This document shows, piece after piece, positions 51,455-59,942 of a DNA stretch of 64,000 bases. The notes under the pieces are model-generated. The model was given only the letters and a program-made list of their open reading frames with translations. It was not told where the DNA came from and made no database searches. Each line of letters opens with the position of its first letter. Positions within the stretch are counted from its first letter, which is position 1. A program made the translations under genes and the position numbers. This stretch comes from GCA-2709075 sp964492555 (GTDB taxonomy: Bacteria > Pseudomonadota > Alphaproteobacteria > MPNO01 > UBA2964), in the NCBI GenBank assembly GCA_964492555.1, contig CAZBKQ010000002.1:62001-126000 (forward strand). The letters run 5' to 3'.

Positions 51455-52954
51455 ATGGCCGACAATACTGCGAAATCACTCAGCAATCTTAAAGCATCGC
51501 TGCCCTATCGCGATCTGCGTGAATGGCTGGAAGAAGCGGATAAACTTGGCGAGGTCGTCGTCGCCAAGGGGTTTGATACGGATGAGGAAATAGGCGCGGC
51601 AACCGAGCTAGTGATGCACCCCGATGAAGCCCCCTGTGTGGTCTTTGACGAAATAAAGGGCCATGAGAAAGGGTTTCGTGTTCTGGTCAATTTCTTTGGC
51701 GGAAAACGCAAGAACATGACGCTCGGCTTTCCGACCGATCTGGACAAGGTGGCGTTGTCAGAAGCCTATTACCAGCATCAGGTAAAGGGGTTTGAGCCGA
51801 TCCCGCATCAAATTGTGACGGATGGCCCGGTGCTGGAGAACATCATCGAAGGCGATGACGTTGATCTGGGTATTTTTCCGACGCCTCTTTGGCACAAACC
51901 CGATGGCGGCCGGTATATCGGAACCGGGTCATATAATGTCACCAAGGACCCTGACACGGATTGGCTGAATGTCGGCACCTACCGGGTGATGATCCAGGAC
52001 AGCAAGCATGTCGGATTTTACATTTCGCCCGGGAAGCATGGCCGGGTTCACCGCGATAAATGGTTCGCCCGGGGCGAAAAAATGCCGTCCGTCGTCGTCA
52101 TTGGCGGCGACCCAATGACCTTTCTGAATGGCTGCACGGAAATGCCCCCGGGGGTCTGCGAGTTTGACGTGGTCGGCGCGATGCGGGGCGAAGCACTCAA
52201 ATGTGTCAGGGGAAAACATACCGGCCTGCCCTTCCCGGCCGACGCGGAAATAGTCATCGAGGGGTTTGTAGATCCGGATGACCAGCGCCGAGAAGGTCCG
52301 TTTGGCGAATGGACGGGGTACTACGCCTCTGACGAGCGCCCTGAACCAACCATGGAAGTAGTCGCGATTTATCACCGCAACAACCCGATCATGCTGGGGG
52401 CGCCGCCGCAACGCCCACCGGATGAACTGGCGCGTTACAGATCGATTACCCGGTCCGCAATGTTGCGGGACAATATCGAGCGCGCCGGGATACCCGACGT
52501 CACCGCCGCCTGGGCACATGAAGTTGGCAACGGCCGGATGCTTGTCGGCGTTTCGATCAAGCAGCGCTATCCCGGGCATGCGATGCAGACCGGGCACGTC
52601 GCTTCAATGTGTCATCTCGGCGCCTATGCGGGGAAGTATGTCTATGTCGTCGATGACGATGTGGATGTGTCAAATCTGGAGGAACTCACCTGGGCGATGA
52701 TCACCCGGTCCGACCCGGCAACCTCAATCGACATCATCCATAATGCCTGGTCGACGCCGCTGGACCCCAGGATTCCGCCTGAGGATCGCGCGGCCGGCAA
52801 TATGACCAACAGCCGGGCCATCATTGATGCCTGCCGCCCCTACCACTGGCGTGACCAGTTTCCGATGGTTAACGCACCGACGCCGGATGAAGCCAGAAGC
52901 GCGCGGGAGCGATTTGGGTATCTTCTCGAAGGAAAGTCGTCACCGGACGAGTAA
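51455..52954 (+). CDS. UbiD-family prFMN-dependent decarboxylase
   Basis: The 499-aa product has the UbiD plan. The N-terminal DLREWLEEADKLGEVV and the prFMN-binding middle are present. The conserved REGPFGEWTGYYASDE region (about residues 279-294) supplies the Arg/Glu active-site set, and KQRYPGHAMQTGHVASM lies near the C-terminus. UbiD enzymes reversibly decarboxylate aromatic, heteroaromatic or enoic acids and need a UbiX partner, which is not in this window. The stop and the next start share one base (TAATG), so it is coupled with the molybdenum hydroxylase. Confidence 0.92.
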   Translation: MADNTAKSLSNLKASLPYRDLREWLEEADKLGEVVVAKGFDTDEEIGAATELVMHPDEAPCVVFDEIKGHEKGFRVLVNFFGGKRKNMTLGFPTDLDKVALSEAYYQHQVKGFEPIPHQIVTDGPVLENIIEGDDVDLGIFPTPLWHKPDGGRYIGTGSYNVTKDPDTDWLNVGTYRVMIQDSKHVGFYISPGKHGRVHRDKWFARGEKMPSVVVIGGDPMTFLNGCTEMPPGVCEFDVVGAMRGEALKCVRGKHTGLPFPADAEIVIEGFVDPDDQRREGPFGEWTGYYASDERPEPTMEVVAIYHRNNPIMLGAPPQRPPDELARYRSITRSAMLRDNIERAGIPDVTAAWAHEVGNGRMLVGVSIKQRYPGHAMQTGHVASMCHLGAYAGKYVYVVDDDVDVSNLEELTWAMITRSDPATSIDIIHNAWSTPLDPRIPPEDRAAGNMTNSRAIIDACRPYHWRDQFPMVNAPTPDEARSARERFGYLLEGKSSPDE

Positions 52955-53796
52955 TGCCGGAATATCTGCAACCTGACTCCCTGAATGACGCGCTGAAAGC
53001 ACTGGCAAACGGGAAGTTTTCTCCCGTGGCCGGTGCGACGGATTTCTATCCCGCGCGGGCCGGCGGGATTGTCGATGACGATGTGCTGGATATCTCCCGT
53101 ATCGTTTCCCTGCGCGGGATAGAAGAGCAGGAGTCCGCCTGGCGGATCGGCGCGACGACCACCTGGTCGGAGATCGCCGATACACCCCTGCCCGCCATTT
53201 TCGACGGCTTGAAGCGGGCTGCGCGGGAAGTCGGCGGACGGCAAATCCAGAACACGGGAACCATCGCGGGAAATATCTGCAACGCATCCCCCGCAGCCGA
53301 TGGAGTGCCACCGCTCCTTACCCTGAATGCGGATGTTGAGTTAACGAGTATTGAGAAAAGCCGCTCCGTTCCCCTTGGCGATTTCATTACCGGAAACCGT
53401 GAAACGGTCAGGGGAACGAACGAGCTCGTCACCGCGATCATTGTTCCCAAACCCGCGGGCGATTGCACCTCCACCTTTCTGAAACTTGGCGCGCGGCGCT
53501 ATCTGGTGATTTCCATCGCGATGGTCGCGGCGGTGCTGGAGGCGGATGGCGACAACCGGATCGCCTCAGCCCGTATTGCGGTCGGTGCCTGTTCGGCGGT
53601 TGGACAACGATTGCCCGAACTGGAAGCGGCGCTGGCCGGACGAGAAATCGAACCGGGGTTAGCGGAAGTTCCCACTGAAAGACACCTCTCTCCGCTATCG
53701 CCGATTGACGACGTGCGCGCCACCGGCAATTACCGCAATGACGCGGCACTGACACTTGTCCGCCGCGCCCTCGCCGAACTGGGGGCCGGACGATGA
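52954..53796 (+). CDS. FAD-binding subunit of a xanthine-oxidase-family enzyme
   Basis: The 280-aa product is of the CoxM/medium-subunit type. It opens YLQPDSLNDALKALAN and has VAGATDFYPARAG (FAD loop), GRQIQNTGTIAGNICNASPAADGVPPLLTLNA and a C-terminal domain. There is no extra 4Fe-4S insertion, unlike 4-hydroxybenzoyl-CoA reductase. It passes electrons from the Fe-S clusters of the following protein to an acceptor. Its stop overlaps the next ATG as ATGA. Confidence 0.93.
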   Translation: MPEYLQPDSLNDALKALANGKFSPVAGATDFYPARAGGIVDDDVLDISRIVSLRGIEEQESAWRIGATTTWSEIADTPLPAIFDGLKRAAREVGGRQIQNTGTIAGNICNASPAADGVPPLLTLNADVELTSIEKSRSVPLGDFITGNRETVRGTNELVTAIIVPKPAGDCTSTFLKLGARRYLVISIAMVAAVLEADGDNRIASARIAVGACSAVGQRLPELEAALAGREIEPGLAEVPTERHLSPLSPIDDVRATGNYRNDAALTLVRRALAELGAGR

Positions 53797-56537
53797 ATGT
53801 AACGCTGACGGTCAACGGTGTTGCGCGGACTATCGACGTCAATCCATCCGAACGGTTGGCCAATGTCCTGCGCCGCGAACTCGGGCTGACCGGGACGAAA
53901 ATCGGCTGCGATGCCGGCGATTGCGGCGCGTGCACTGTGATGTTGGACGGACAACAGATATGCGCCTGTATGGTCCCGGCCGCGCAAGCCGCCGGGCGCG
54001 ATGTCGTCACCGTCGAAGGGTTGGCGCGGGACGGAAAGCTGAACGATCTGCAGGAAGCGTTTCACGCCTTCGGCGCGGCGCAGTGCGGCATCTGCACACC
54101 AGGCATGTTGATGGCGGCGAGCGACTTGCTGCAACGCAATGCGACTCCGACCGAAGACGAGATCATGGACGCGCTGGGCGGGGTACTATGCCGCTGCACC
54201 GGATATCGCAAGATCATCGAGGCCATTCTCCATATTGGAAATACCGGGGAGGCCGCCATCGTCGATCCGGAGGCAGGCGCGGCGGTGGGTGCCCGCGCGG
54301 CCAAGACCGATGGTGTAGCAAAGCTGACCGGCGCGGAAAATTTCGGCGATGACGATATACCCGCTGACGCGTTGTGGATCAGGGCGGTGCGGTCGCCATA
54401 TTGGCGCGCGGCGTTCGAAATCGGCGATCTCAATGATTTTATCAAGGCACATCCGGGGCTGGTGGACGTCATCACGGCGGCGGACGTGCCTGGAAATAAC
54501 GGTTACGGGATTTATCCCGATGTGAAGGACCAACCCGCGCTGGCGGAGGGGGAGGTTCGGTATCGCGGCGAACCCGTCCTGGCGTTGGTCGGCGATTATG
54601 AAACCATCTACGGCATCCGCGACGAAGTACTTCCGATTGCGTGGGCCGAACTTGGCCCGATGCAGGGATTCGATGCGCCGCTCGCTGAGGGTGCGGACGA
54701 TATTCACCCCGACAAGCCGCGAAATATTCTGGCCGAGGGTTATGTCCGAAAGGGCGATGCGGGCACATCGCTTTCCACCAGCGAGATCACTGCGGAAGGC
54801 GATTTTGAAACCGGTTTTGTCGAACATGCCTATATCGAACCGGAAGCAGGCTGGGCCCGGCGCGCCGGCGACCGGCTGGAAATTTATGCCAGCACGCAAT
54901 CCCCCTATATGGACCGGGACGAGGTCGCGCAGATTCTGGGCATCGCGCCGGAAAATGTCCGTATCGTGCCGACGGCCTGTGGCGGCGGTTTCGGCGGCAA
55001 ACTGGATCTGTCGGTGCAACTCTTTCTCTCCGTCGCCGCCTGGAAGCTGAACCGCCCGGTCCGCATGGTCTATAGCCGGCGGGAATCGATGGCGGCCAGC
55101 ACGAAGCGGCACCCGTCGCGGATTTCAGCGCGCTATGGCTGCGACGCGAAGGGCATGCTGACCGGATTTTCCTTTGAGGGCGATTTCAACACCGGCGCCT
55201 ATATTTCCTGGGGCCTGACGGTGAAAGACCGCGTGCCGATCCATGCATCCGGTCCTTATTTCGTCCCCGCGATAGAAGCCAGATCGCGTGCGATTTTCGC
55301 GAACGATCCGGTCGCGGGCGCCTTTCGCGGCTTCGGCGTGCCCCAGGCCGCCATCGCCCATGAAGCGCTGATGGATGAAATGGCTGAGAAAACCGGCATC
55401 GATCCGCTGGAATTCCGCCTGCAAAACGCCATCCGCAAGGGTCAGGCAACCGGCACCGGACAGGTACTGCAAAGCGCGGGGCTGGATCAATGTCTGGAAG
55501 CGCTGCGGCCGGGCTGGCAAGCGGCACGGGCGGCAGCCGAAGAGTTTAATGCTGTCGCGACGGGCGATTTACGGCGCGGCGTTGGTGTTGGCTGCATGTG
55601 GTATGGCTGCGGCAACACATCCCTTTCCAACCCCTCCACCATGCGGATGGGTCTGACCGCGGACGGGCGCGTCACACTTTATTCCGGCGCGCAGGATATC
55701 GGCCAGGGCACCAACACCACGATGGTACAGGCGGCCGCCGATGCGCTGGGTATTGCGATGCGCGATATCGATCTGGTGTGGGGCGACACCGACCGAACGC
55801 CCGATTCCGGGAAAAGCTCCGCCTCGCGACAGGCCTATGTCTCCGGCAATGCCGCCAAACTCGCGGGCGAGGATTTGCGCGCGCAGATTTTGCGGCTGGC
55901 CAATGCAGGCGGCGATGCGCGGTTGGAAATCCGCGACGGCGCAATCATCGTCCATGACCGCGAAGCGGTTCATGAGATCGATTTGGCCGCGCTTCAAGCC
56001 CAGGCGAGCGGCGACGTTCTTACCGGCGAAGGGTACTTTGACCCGCCAGCGACCGGGCTTGATGCGCATGGGCAAGGCGAACCCTATGGCACGTACGGCT
56101 TTGCCGCCCAGACCGCCGCGGTAGAGGTTAATTGCGCGTTGGGAACGGTGAAAGTTCTTCATATCGAGGCGGCGCATGATGTCGGGCGCGCGCTAAACCC
56201 GGTACAGGTCGAGGGTCAGATAGAGGGCGGCACCGCGCAAGGGCTCGGGCTGGCGCTGATGGAGGAATATGTGCCCGGGCGGACCGAGAATCTTCATGAC
56301 TATTTGATTCCGACTATTGGCGATATCCCGCCAATCACCACATATATAGTCGAGGACCCGGAACCTACCGGACCGTGGGGCGCGAAGGGAATCGGCGAAC
56401 CGGCCCTGTGCGCCACGGCACCGGCGATATTCGGGGGCATATATCAGGCGACGGGCGTTCGTGTCCGGCGCGCGCCCTGCACCCCCGACAGGCTCCGGAC
56501 GGCAATAAGAAATTTGAGAAACGGCATTATCTGTTGA
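53793..56537 (+). CDS. MOP-type molybdenum hydroxylase with fused [2Fe-2S] domain
   Basis: The 914-aa product fuses the [2Fe-2S] part (Cys39, 44, 47, 57 and Cys98, 101, 133, 135) to the molybdopterin-binding large subunit. Its layout and length match the single-chain aldehyde oxidoreductase MOP (907 aa). The catalytic Glu falls at residue 869 (GAKGIGEPALC), the number used in MOP. Cofactor-binding segments CGGGFGGK and GAFRGFG are present. Unlike MOP it has a separate FAD subunit. Oxidation of an aryl aldehyde or hydroxylation of an N-heteroaromatic is likely, and the substrate is unproven. Confidence 0.92.
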   Translation: MNVTLTVNGVARTIDVNPSERLANVLRRELGLTGTKIGCDAGDCGACTVMLDGQQICACMVPAAQAAGRDVVTVEGLARDGKLNDLQEAFHAFGAAQCGICTPGMLMAASDLLQRNATPTEDEIMDALGGVLCRCTGYRKIIEAILHIGNTGEAAIVDPEAGAAVGARAAKTDGVAKLTGAENFGDDDIPADALWIRAVRSPYWRAAFEIGDLNDFIKAHPGLVDVITAADVPGNNGYGIYPDVKDQPALAEGEVRYRGEPVLALVGDYETIYGIRDEVLPIAWAELGPMQGFDAPLAEGADDIHPDKPRNILAEGYVRKGDAGTSLSTSEITAEGDFETGFVEHAYIEPEAGWARRAGDRLEIYASTQSPYMDRDEVAQILGIAPENVRIVPTACGGGFGGKLDLSVQLFLSVAAWKLNRPVRMVYSRRESMAASTKRHPSRISARYGCDAKGMLTGFSFEGDFNTGAYISWGLTVKDRVPIHASGPYFVPAIEARSRAIFANDPVAGAFRGFGVPQAAIAHEALMDEMAEKTGIDPLEFRLQNAIRKGQATGTGQVLQSAGLDQCLEALRPGWQAARAAAEEFNAVATGDLRRGVGVGCMWYGCGNTSLSNPSTMRMGLTADGRVTLYSGAQDIGQGTNTTMVQAAADALGIAMRDIDLVWGDTDRTPDSGKSSASRQAYVSGNAAKLAGEDLRAQILRLANAGGDARLEIRDGAIIVHDREAVHEIDLAALQAQASGDVLTGEGYFDPPATGLDAHGQGEPYGTYGFAAQTAAVEVNCALGTVKVLHIEAAHDVGRALNPVQVEGQIEGGTAQGLGLALMEEYVPGRTENLHDYLIPTIGDIPPITTYIVEDPEPTGPWGAKGIGEPALCATAPAIFGGIYQATGVRVRRAPCTPDRLRTAIRNLRNGIIC

Positions 56538-56911
56538 TCACTCGGCTTAAATTCGGATTTTCCGGCCAGATGCTGGCGGTCTGGGCGGTATTGCTCAATA
56601 TCGTGCTGCCACTTGGCTGGACACAAATCGCCGCGGCCACCACGCCATTCGGTGGTGCGGAAACGCTCTGCCTGTCGGGCGCGCATGGCTCATCCGGACT
56701 GCCCGGCGATCCGGACAATCCGGAGTCACACGCATCCTGCAAGGCCTGCCCCCTGCCGATTTCACACGGTGCCGCGCCTGCCGATACCGCAATAATTTCC
56801 GCCCTGGAAATTCCGCGATCAGAAGCCCCCAAGGCGCGGGCGGAAGCTCTCACCCGATCCAACGCTACAGCATCCGCGACTATTCGCGGACCACCAACTC
56901 TTCTCTGTTAA
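56534..56911 (+). CDS. DUF2946-like membrane protein with cysteine motif
   Basis: The product is about 125 aa if it starts at the TTG 56534, which overlaps the molybdenum hydroxylase stop. ATG 56570 is the first AUG in this frame. It has a membrane helix or signal (MLAVWAVLLNIVLPLG), then a Cys, then CKACP near residue 77, which fits the small copper-related DUF2946 group. The copper chaperone gene follows, in keeping with that. The start is uncertain. Confidence 0.6.
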   Translation: MITRLKFGFSGQMLAVWAVLLNIVLPLGWTQIAAATTPFGGAETLCLSGAHGSSGLPGDPDNPESHASCKACPLPISHGAAPADTAIISALEIPRSEAPKARAEALTRSNATASATIRGPPTLLC

Positions 56912-56967
56912 TCCTTCCATCAATGATCAATCGCGGCTAACGGGCCGCAACACAAAGGAACAGAGAG

Positions 56968-57513
56968 ATGAAAGTCGTTACTTTATTCAGCGCGCTCGCG
57001 CTGCTCGCTACCGGTCCGGCACTCGCCGACGGCCATATGAAACATGAGATGCAGTCCGGACATGGCATAAAGCAGGGCATGCATCAGGCCATGAAGAGCG
57101 TCGCCGTTACCGGCGCCTGGGCGCGCGCATCGGTCGGCAGAAACGGCGCCGCCTTTCTGACGCTGACCAATCACGGCAAGGCGGAGGACCGGCTGGTCGC
57201 CGCCGAAGCAGATGTCTCCAAGAGGGTCGAGCTGCATACCCATATCCGGGACGGCAATATCATGCGTATGCGGCAGGTCGATCATATCGCCGTCGCTTCC
57301 GGCAAAACCGTAACGCTGAAACCGGGCGGTCTGCACGTCATGTTTATGGGCCTGACGCGCAAGCTGAAGAAAGGCGAAAGCTTCCCCCTGACGCTGATCT
57401 TCGAAAAGGCCGGCAAGATGAAAATCACGGTCCCCGTCAAAGGGATCGGCGCCATGAAAGGCGGCGATGCCATGCATAAAGGGCATGGCGGTCACGGCAA
57501 CATGAAACACTGA
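56968..57513 (+). CDS. Periplasmic copper chaperone PCuAC
   Basis: The 181-aa product has a signal peptide ending at ALA (residue 20), a Met/His-rich linker (residues 21-42) and the PCuAC domain. The ligand pattern H-x10-M-x21-H-x-M is perfect: His90, Met101, His123, Met125. PCuAC delivers copper to cytochrome oxidase. A His/Lys/Met-rich tail ends the protein. An SD-like AGAGAG precedes the ATG. It is convergent with the aldo/keto reductase gene. Confidence 0.93.
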   Translation: MKVVTLFSALALLATGPALADGHMKHEMQSGHGIKQGMHQAMKSVAVTGAWARASVGRNGAAFLTLTNHGKAEDRLVAAEADVSKRVELHTHIRDGNIMRMRQVDHIAVASGKTVTLKPGGLHVMFMGLTRKLKKGESFPLTLIFEKAGKMKITVPVKGIGAMKGGDAMHKGHGGHGNMKH

Positions 57514-57533
57514 CCCGGACGGGGCGGGCCGGC

Positions 57534-58523
57534 CTATCGGTTGACCCGTCCCATCCCTCTTTCGCCATAGCGGTCGCCGGCCACGTTTTCCGGCGCGAAC
57601 CAGCCACCAAGATCGGCGAGGTCTTTCGCGGAAAGCTCCACATTGGCGGCGGCGACGTTTTCCCTGAGATGGCCGCGAGATTTCGCGCCGGGGATCGGAA
57701 ACACCTCATCACCCTGGGCCATCGCCCAGGCAAGCGCGACCTGCGCCGGCGTTGCGCCTTTCGCATCCGCCAATGCCCGTAGATTCGCGACCAGCGCCAG
57801 ATTTTTTTCCAGATTGCCTTCCTGAAAACGCGGAAAATCCTTCGGGCGGCGGTCGCCCTCGGGGATCGTAGCCGCGCTCTCAAACATGCCGGTCAATAGT
57901 CCGCGTCCGAAAGGCGCATAAGCCATAAGCGCCATGCCGAATTCCGCGCAGACCGCTTTATGTTCCGCCTCATAGTCCCGGGTCAGCAACGAATATTCCA
58001 TCTGCAGCGAGGCAATGGGATGGACATCGTTGGCGCGGCGGATCGACTCGACGCCTGCCTCCGATAATCCGACGAAGCGCAGCTTGCCGTCTTCGACCAA
58101 CCGGGAAAGCGCCCCGACGGTTTCCTCGATCGGGACCTCCGGATCGACTCTGGACGGCGCCATGATGTCCACCGCCTCCACCCCGAGCCGGCGCAGCGCG
58201 TCTTCGCAGTCTTCACGCGCCGTATCGATGCTGGCGCTGGAGGAAACGCTTTGGCCACTGGCGTTACGCCGGCTGCCGAACTTGCAATGCACAAGAACCT
58301 TGTCCTGACGGCCCTTGATTGCTTTGCCGATCAATTCCTGATTATGGCCGCTGCCATAGCTGGCGGAGGTATCCAGCAGCTGTACACCAAGATCGATCGC
58401 TTCCTGGATTGTCGCGATCGATTCCGCGTCGTCCGCCGCGCCATAGATATGGGACATCCCCATACAGCCAAGCCCGGGGCGGGAAAGTATCCTGCCGGTT
58501 CCACCAAATACAGCGTCTTTCAT
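57534..58523 (-). CDS. Aldo/keto reductase
   Basis: The 329-aa product is an NADPH-dependent AKR with GLGCMGMSHIYG at the N-terminus, LDTSASYGSGHNQELIG (catalytic Asp and Tyr), VLVHCKFG and a C-terminal FPIPGAKSRGHLREN. It probably reduces small carbonyl compounds in the cytosol. The substrate is unknown. A 93-base region without a gene separates it from the next gene on the same strand. Confidence 0.9.
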   Translation of the reverse strand: MKDAVFGGTGRILSRPGLGCMGMSHIYGAADDAESIATIQEAIDLGVQLLDTSASYGSGHNQELIGKAIKGRQDKVLVHCKFGSRRNASGQSVSSSASIDTAREDCEDALRRLGVEAVDIMAPSRVDPEVPIEETVGALSRLVEDGKLRFVGLSEAGVESIRRANDVHPIASLQMEYSLLTRDYEAEHKAVCAEFGMALMAYAPFGRGLLTGMFESAATIPEGDRRPKDFPRFQEGNLEKNLALVANLRALADAKGATPAQVALAWAMAQGDEVFPIPGAKSRGHLRENVAAANVELSAKDLADLGGWFAPENVAGDRYGERGMGRVNR

Positions 58524-58616
58524 CGGGCGCCTCCTGCGAGTCGAAAGACCTGAAGGATAGGCCGTACCGTGCCGCGAGACAATCGCGGCGGCCTTCGGGA
58601 ACGGTCGAGGGGATGG

Positions 58617-59078
58617 TTACCGGGGATCGCCCGGCGGCGCCATTACATGTCCGGCCGCTTCAACGGCTTCGGTGGCATGATCCTGCAGCGCCCGGTCCGC
58701 ATTTCGCATATAGGTCAGCAGAGTGGTCACGGACCATTCGGATTCAATTCGCTCGCAAAATTCGTCGTCGAGCCCCAGCCCGTCACTTCGCAGATTCTGG
58801 GTAAACTGCCACAGATGATTATAGGCCGTCAGCAAACGCTGGAAATCGTCCTGCATAGCGGGTGGTGCGAATTCCGTCTCTTCTGCGGCTGGCCCGGCTT
58901 CATTTTCCGGAACCGTTTTCCCTTCGGAAACCGCCCGAAAATGCGATGCCAGCTCTTCCACCCGTTCCAGCCAGTCAGGGCGATGCGGCAACAGCCCGTT
59001 TACCGCGGAAACCGTCATCGACAGCGCCACGGCAATAACATTGCAAACAATACTTTTCGCCAGTTCCCGGAAATCCAT
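58617..59078 (-). CDS. Unknown protein with one membrane segment
   Basis: From the ATG at 59078 the product is 153 aa (a longer frame to 59258 is possible). It begins MDFRELAKSIVCNVIAVALSMTVSAVNGLL, a likely membrane segment, and the rest is helical and acidic, ending in a DDEFCERIESEWSV region. I recognise no family. The start is unsure, as only a weak ACGGG lies upstream. It is divergent from the Sel1-repeat gene. Confidence 0.5.
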   Translation of the reverse strand: MDFRELAKSIVCNVIAVALSMTVSAVNGLLPHRPDWLERVEELASHFRAVSEGKTVPENEAGPAAEETEFAPPAMQDDFQRLLTAYNHLWQFTQNLRSDGLGLDDEFCERIESEWSVTTLLTYMRNADRALQDHATEAVEAAGHVMAPPGDPR

Positions 59079-59236
59079 CCCGTACACCAATTCGCCACTA
59101 AGAGCCTGATTCGGGGTCGAAAATATCGTGAACAAGTGAAATTCCGGTAAACGGAATTCTGAAAAACTTAACGAATGTGAAACTCCGGCAAGGCTATGAA
59201 TACTCGTGAATTTATCGGTCCGAGAAGCCTTGCGAC

Positions 59237-59920
59237 ATGGAAACACACAACCCATCAAACTCTGACGGAGCTCCTTATTGCCCCGGCAGGTTTGTCTTGT
59301 CCAAGGAACGGCCGGTTCCGGGTCAATTCTCCCCTGAATTGTTTGCGGCAGAAAGGGCAGCGGCCGACGGTGACTCCTCGGCGCAACTACGATTGGGAAA
59401 GGCCTATCACCGGGGCGACGGGGTGATCCGTAATCTGCCCGAAGCGTTGCGCTGGTACATGCGCGCGGCAGAGAACCAGAACCCCGACGCGGCGTATCTG
59501 CTCGCCAAAATGTATCTGGAGGGAACGGGCGTCGAAAAGGATAACGCCACTGCGATCAAATGGTTTCGAATGGCCGCCTCACAGAAGCATCCGGGTGCCA
59601 TGAACGCGCTTGGAAATATATATGCGCTGGGCAAGGGTGCCCCGAAGGATCTGCGTATGGCGGCAACATGGTTTGAATTGGCGGCGCAATGCGGGCACAG
59701 CAACGCCCAACTCGTCTTCGCGTTGATGTTGCGCGACGGGCGCGGTGTTACGACCGATCGGGAAACAGCGCGATTTTGGTTGGCAAAGGCCGTCAAAAAC
59801 CTGAAGGACGACGAAAAGAAAAAAATCGCGCTGACGGTTCTCGGGGAACTGACGGAGGGGGAAGAAGCCCCGAAAAAGCTGGCGCGACCGTCACCGGCCA
59901 GCGGTTCAAACGCGGCTTGA
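59237..59920 (+). CDS. Sel1-repeat (TPR-like) protein
   Basis: The 227-aa product has at least three Sel1-type repeats between residues 40 and 190. Examples are LRLGKAYHRGDGVIRNLPEALRWYMRAAE, YLLAKMYLEGTGV and NALGNIYALGKGAPKDLRMAATWFELAA (parts shown to mark the repeats). It lacks a clear signal peptide. Such proteins mediate protein contacts in signalling. The histidine kinase begins 22 bases later, so they may act together. Confidence 0.85.
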   Translation: METHNPSNSDGAPYCPGRFVLSKERPVPGQFSPELFAAERAAADGDSSAQLRLGKAYHRGDGVIRNLPEALRWYMRAAENQNPDAAYLLAKMYLEGTGVEKDNATAIKWFRMAASQKHPGAMNALGNIYALGKGAPKDLRMAATWFELAAQCGHSNAQLVFALMLRDGRGVTTDRETARFWLAKAVKNLKDDEKKKIALTVLGELTEGEEAPKKLARPSPASGSNAA

Positions 59921-59942
59921 AGGCGCCGCCGGCGTCGAGTCC

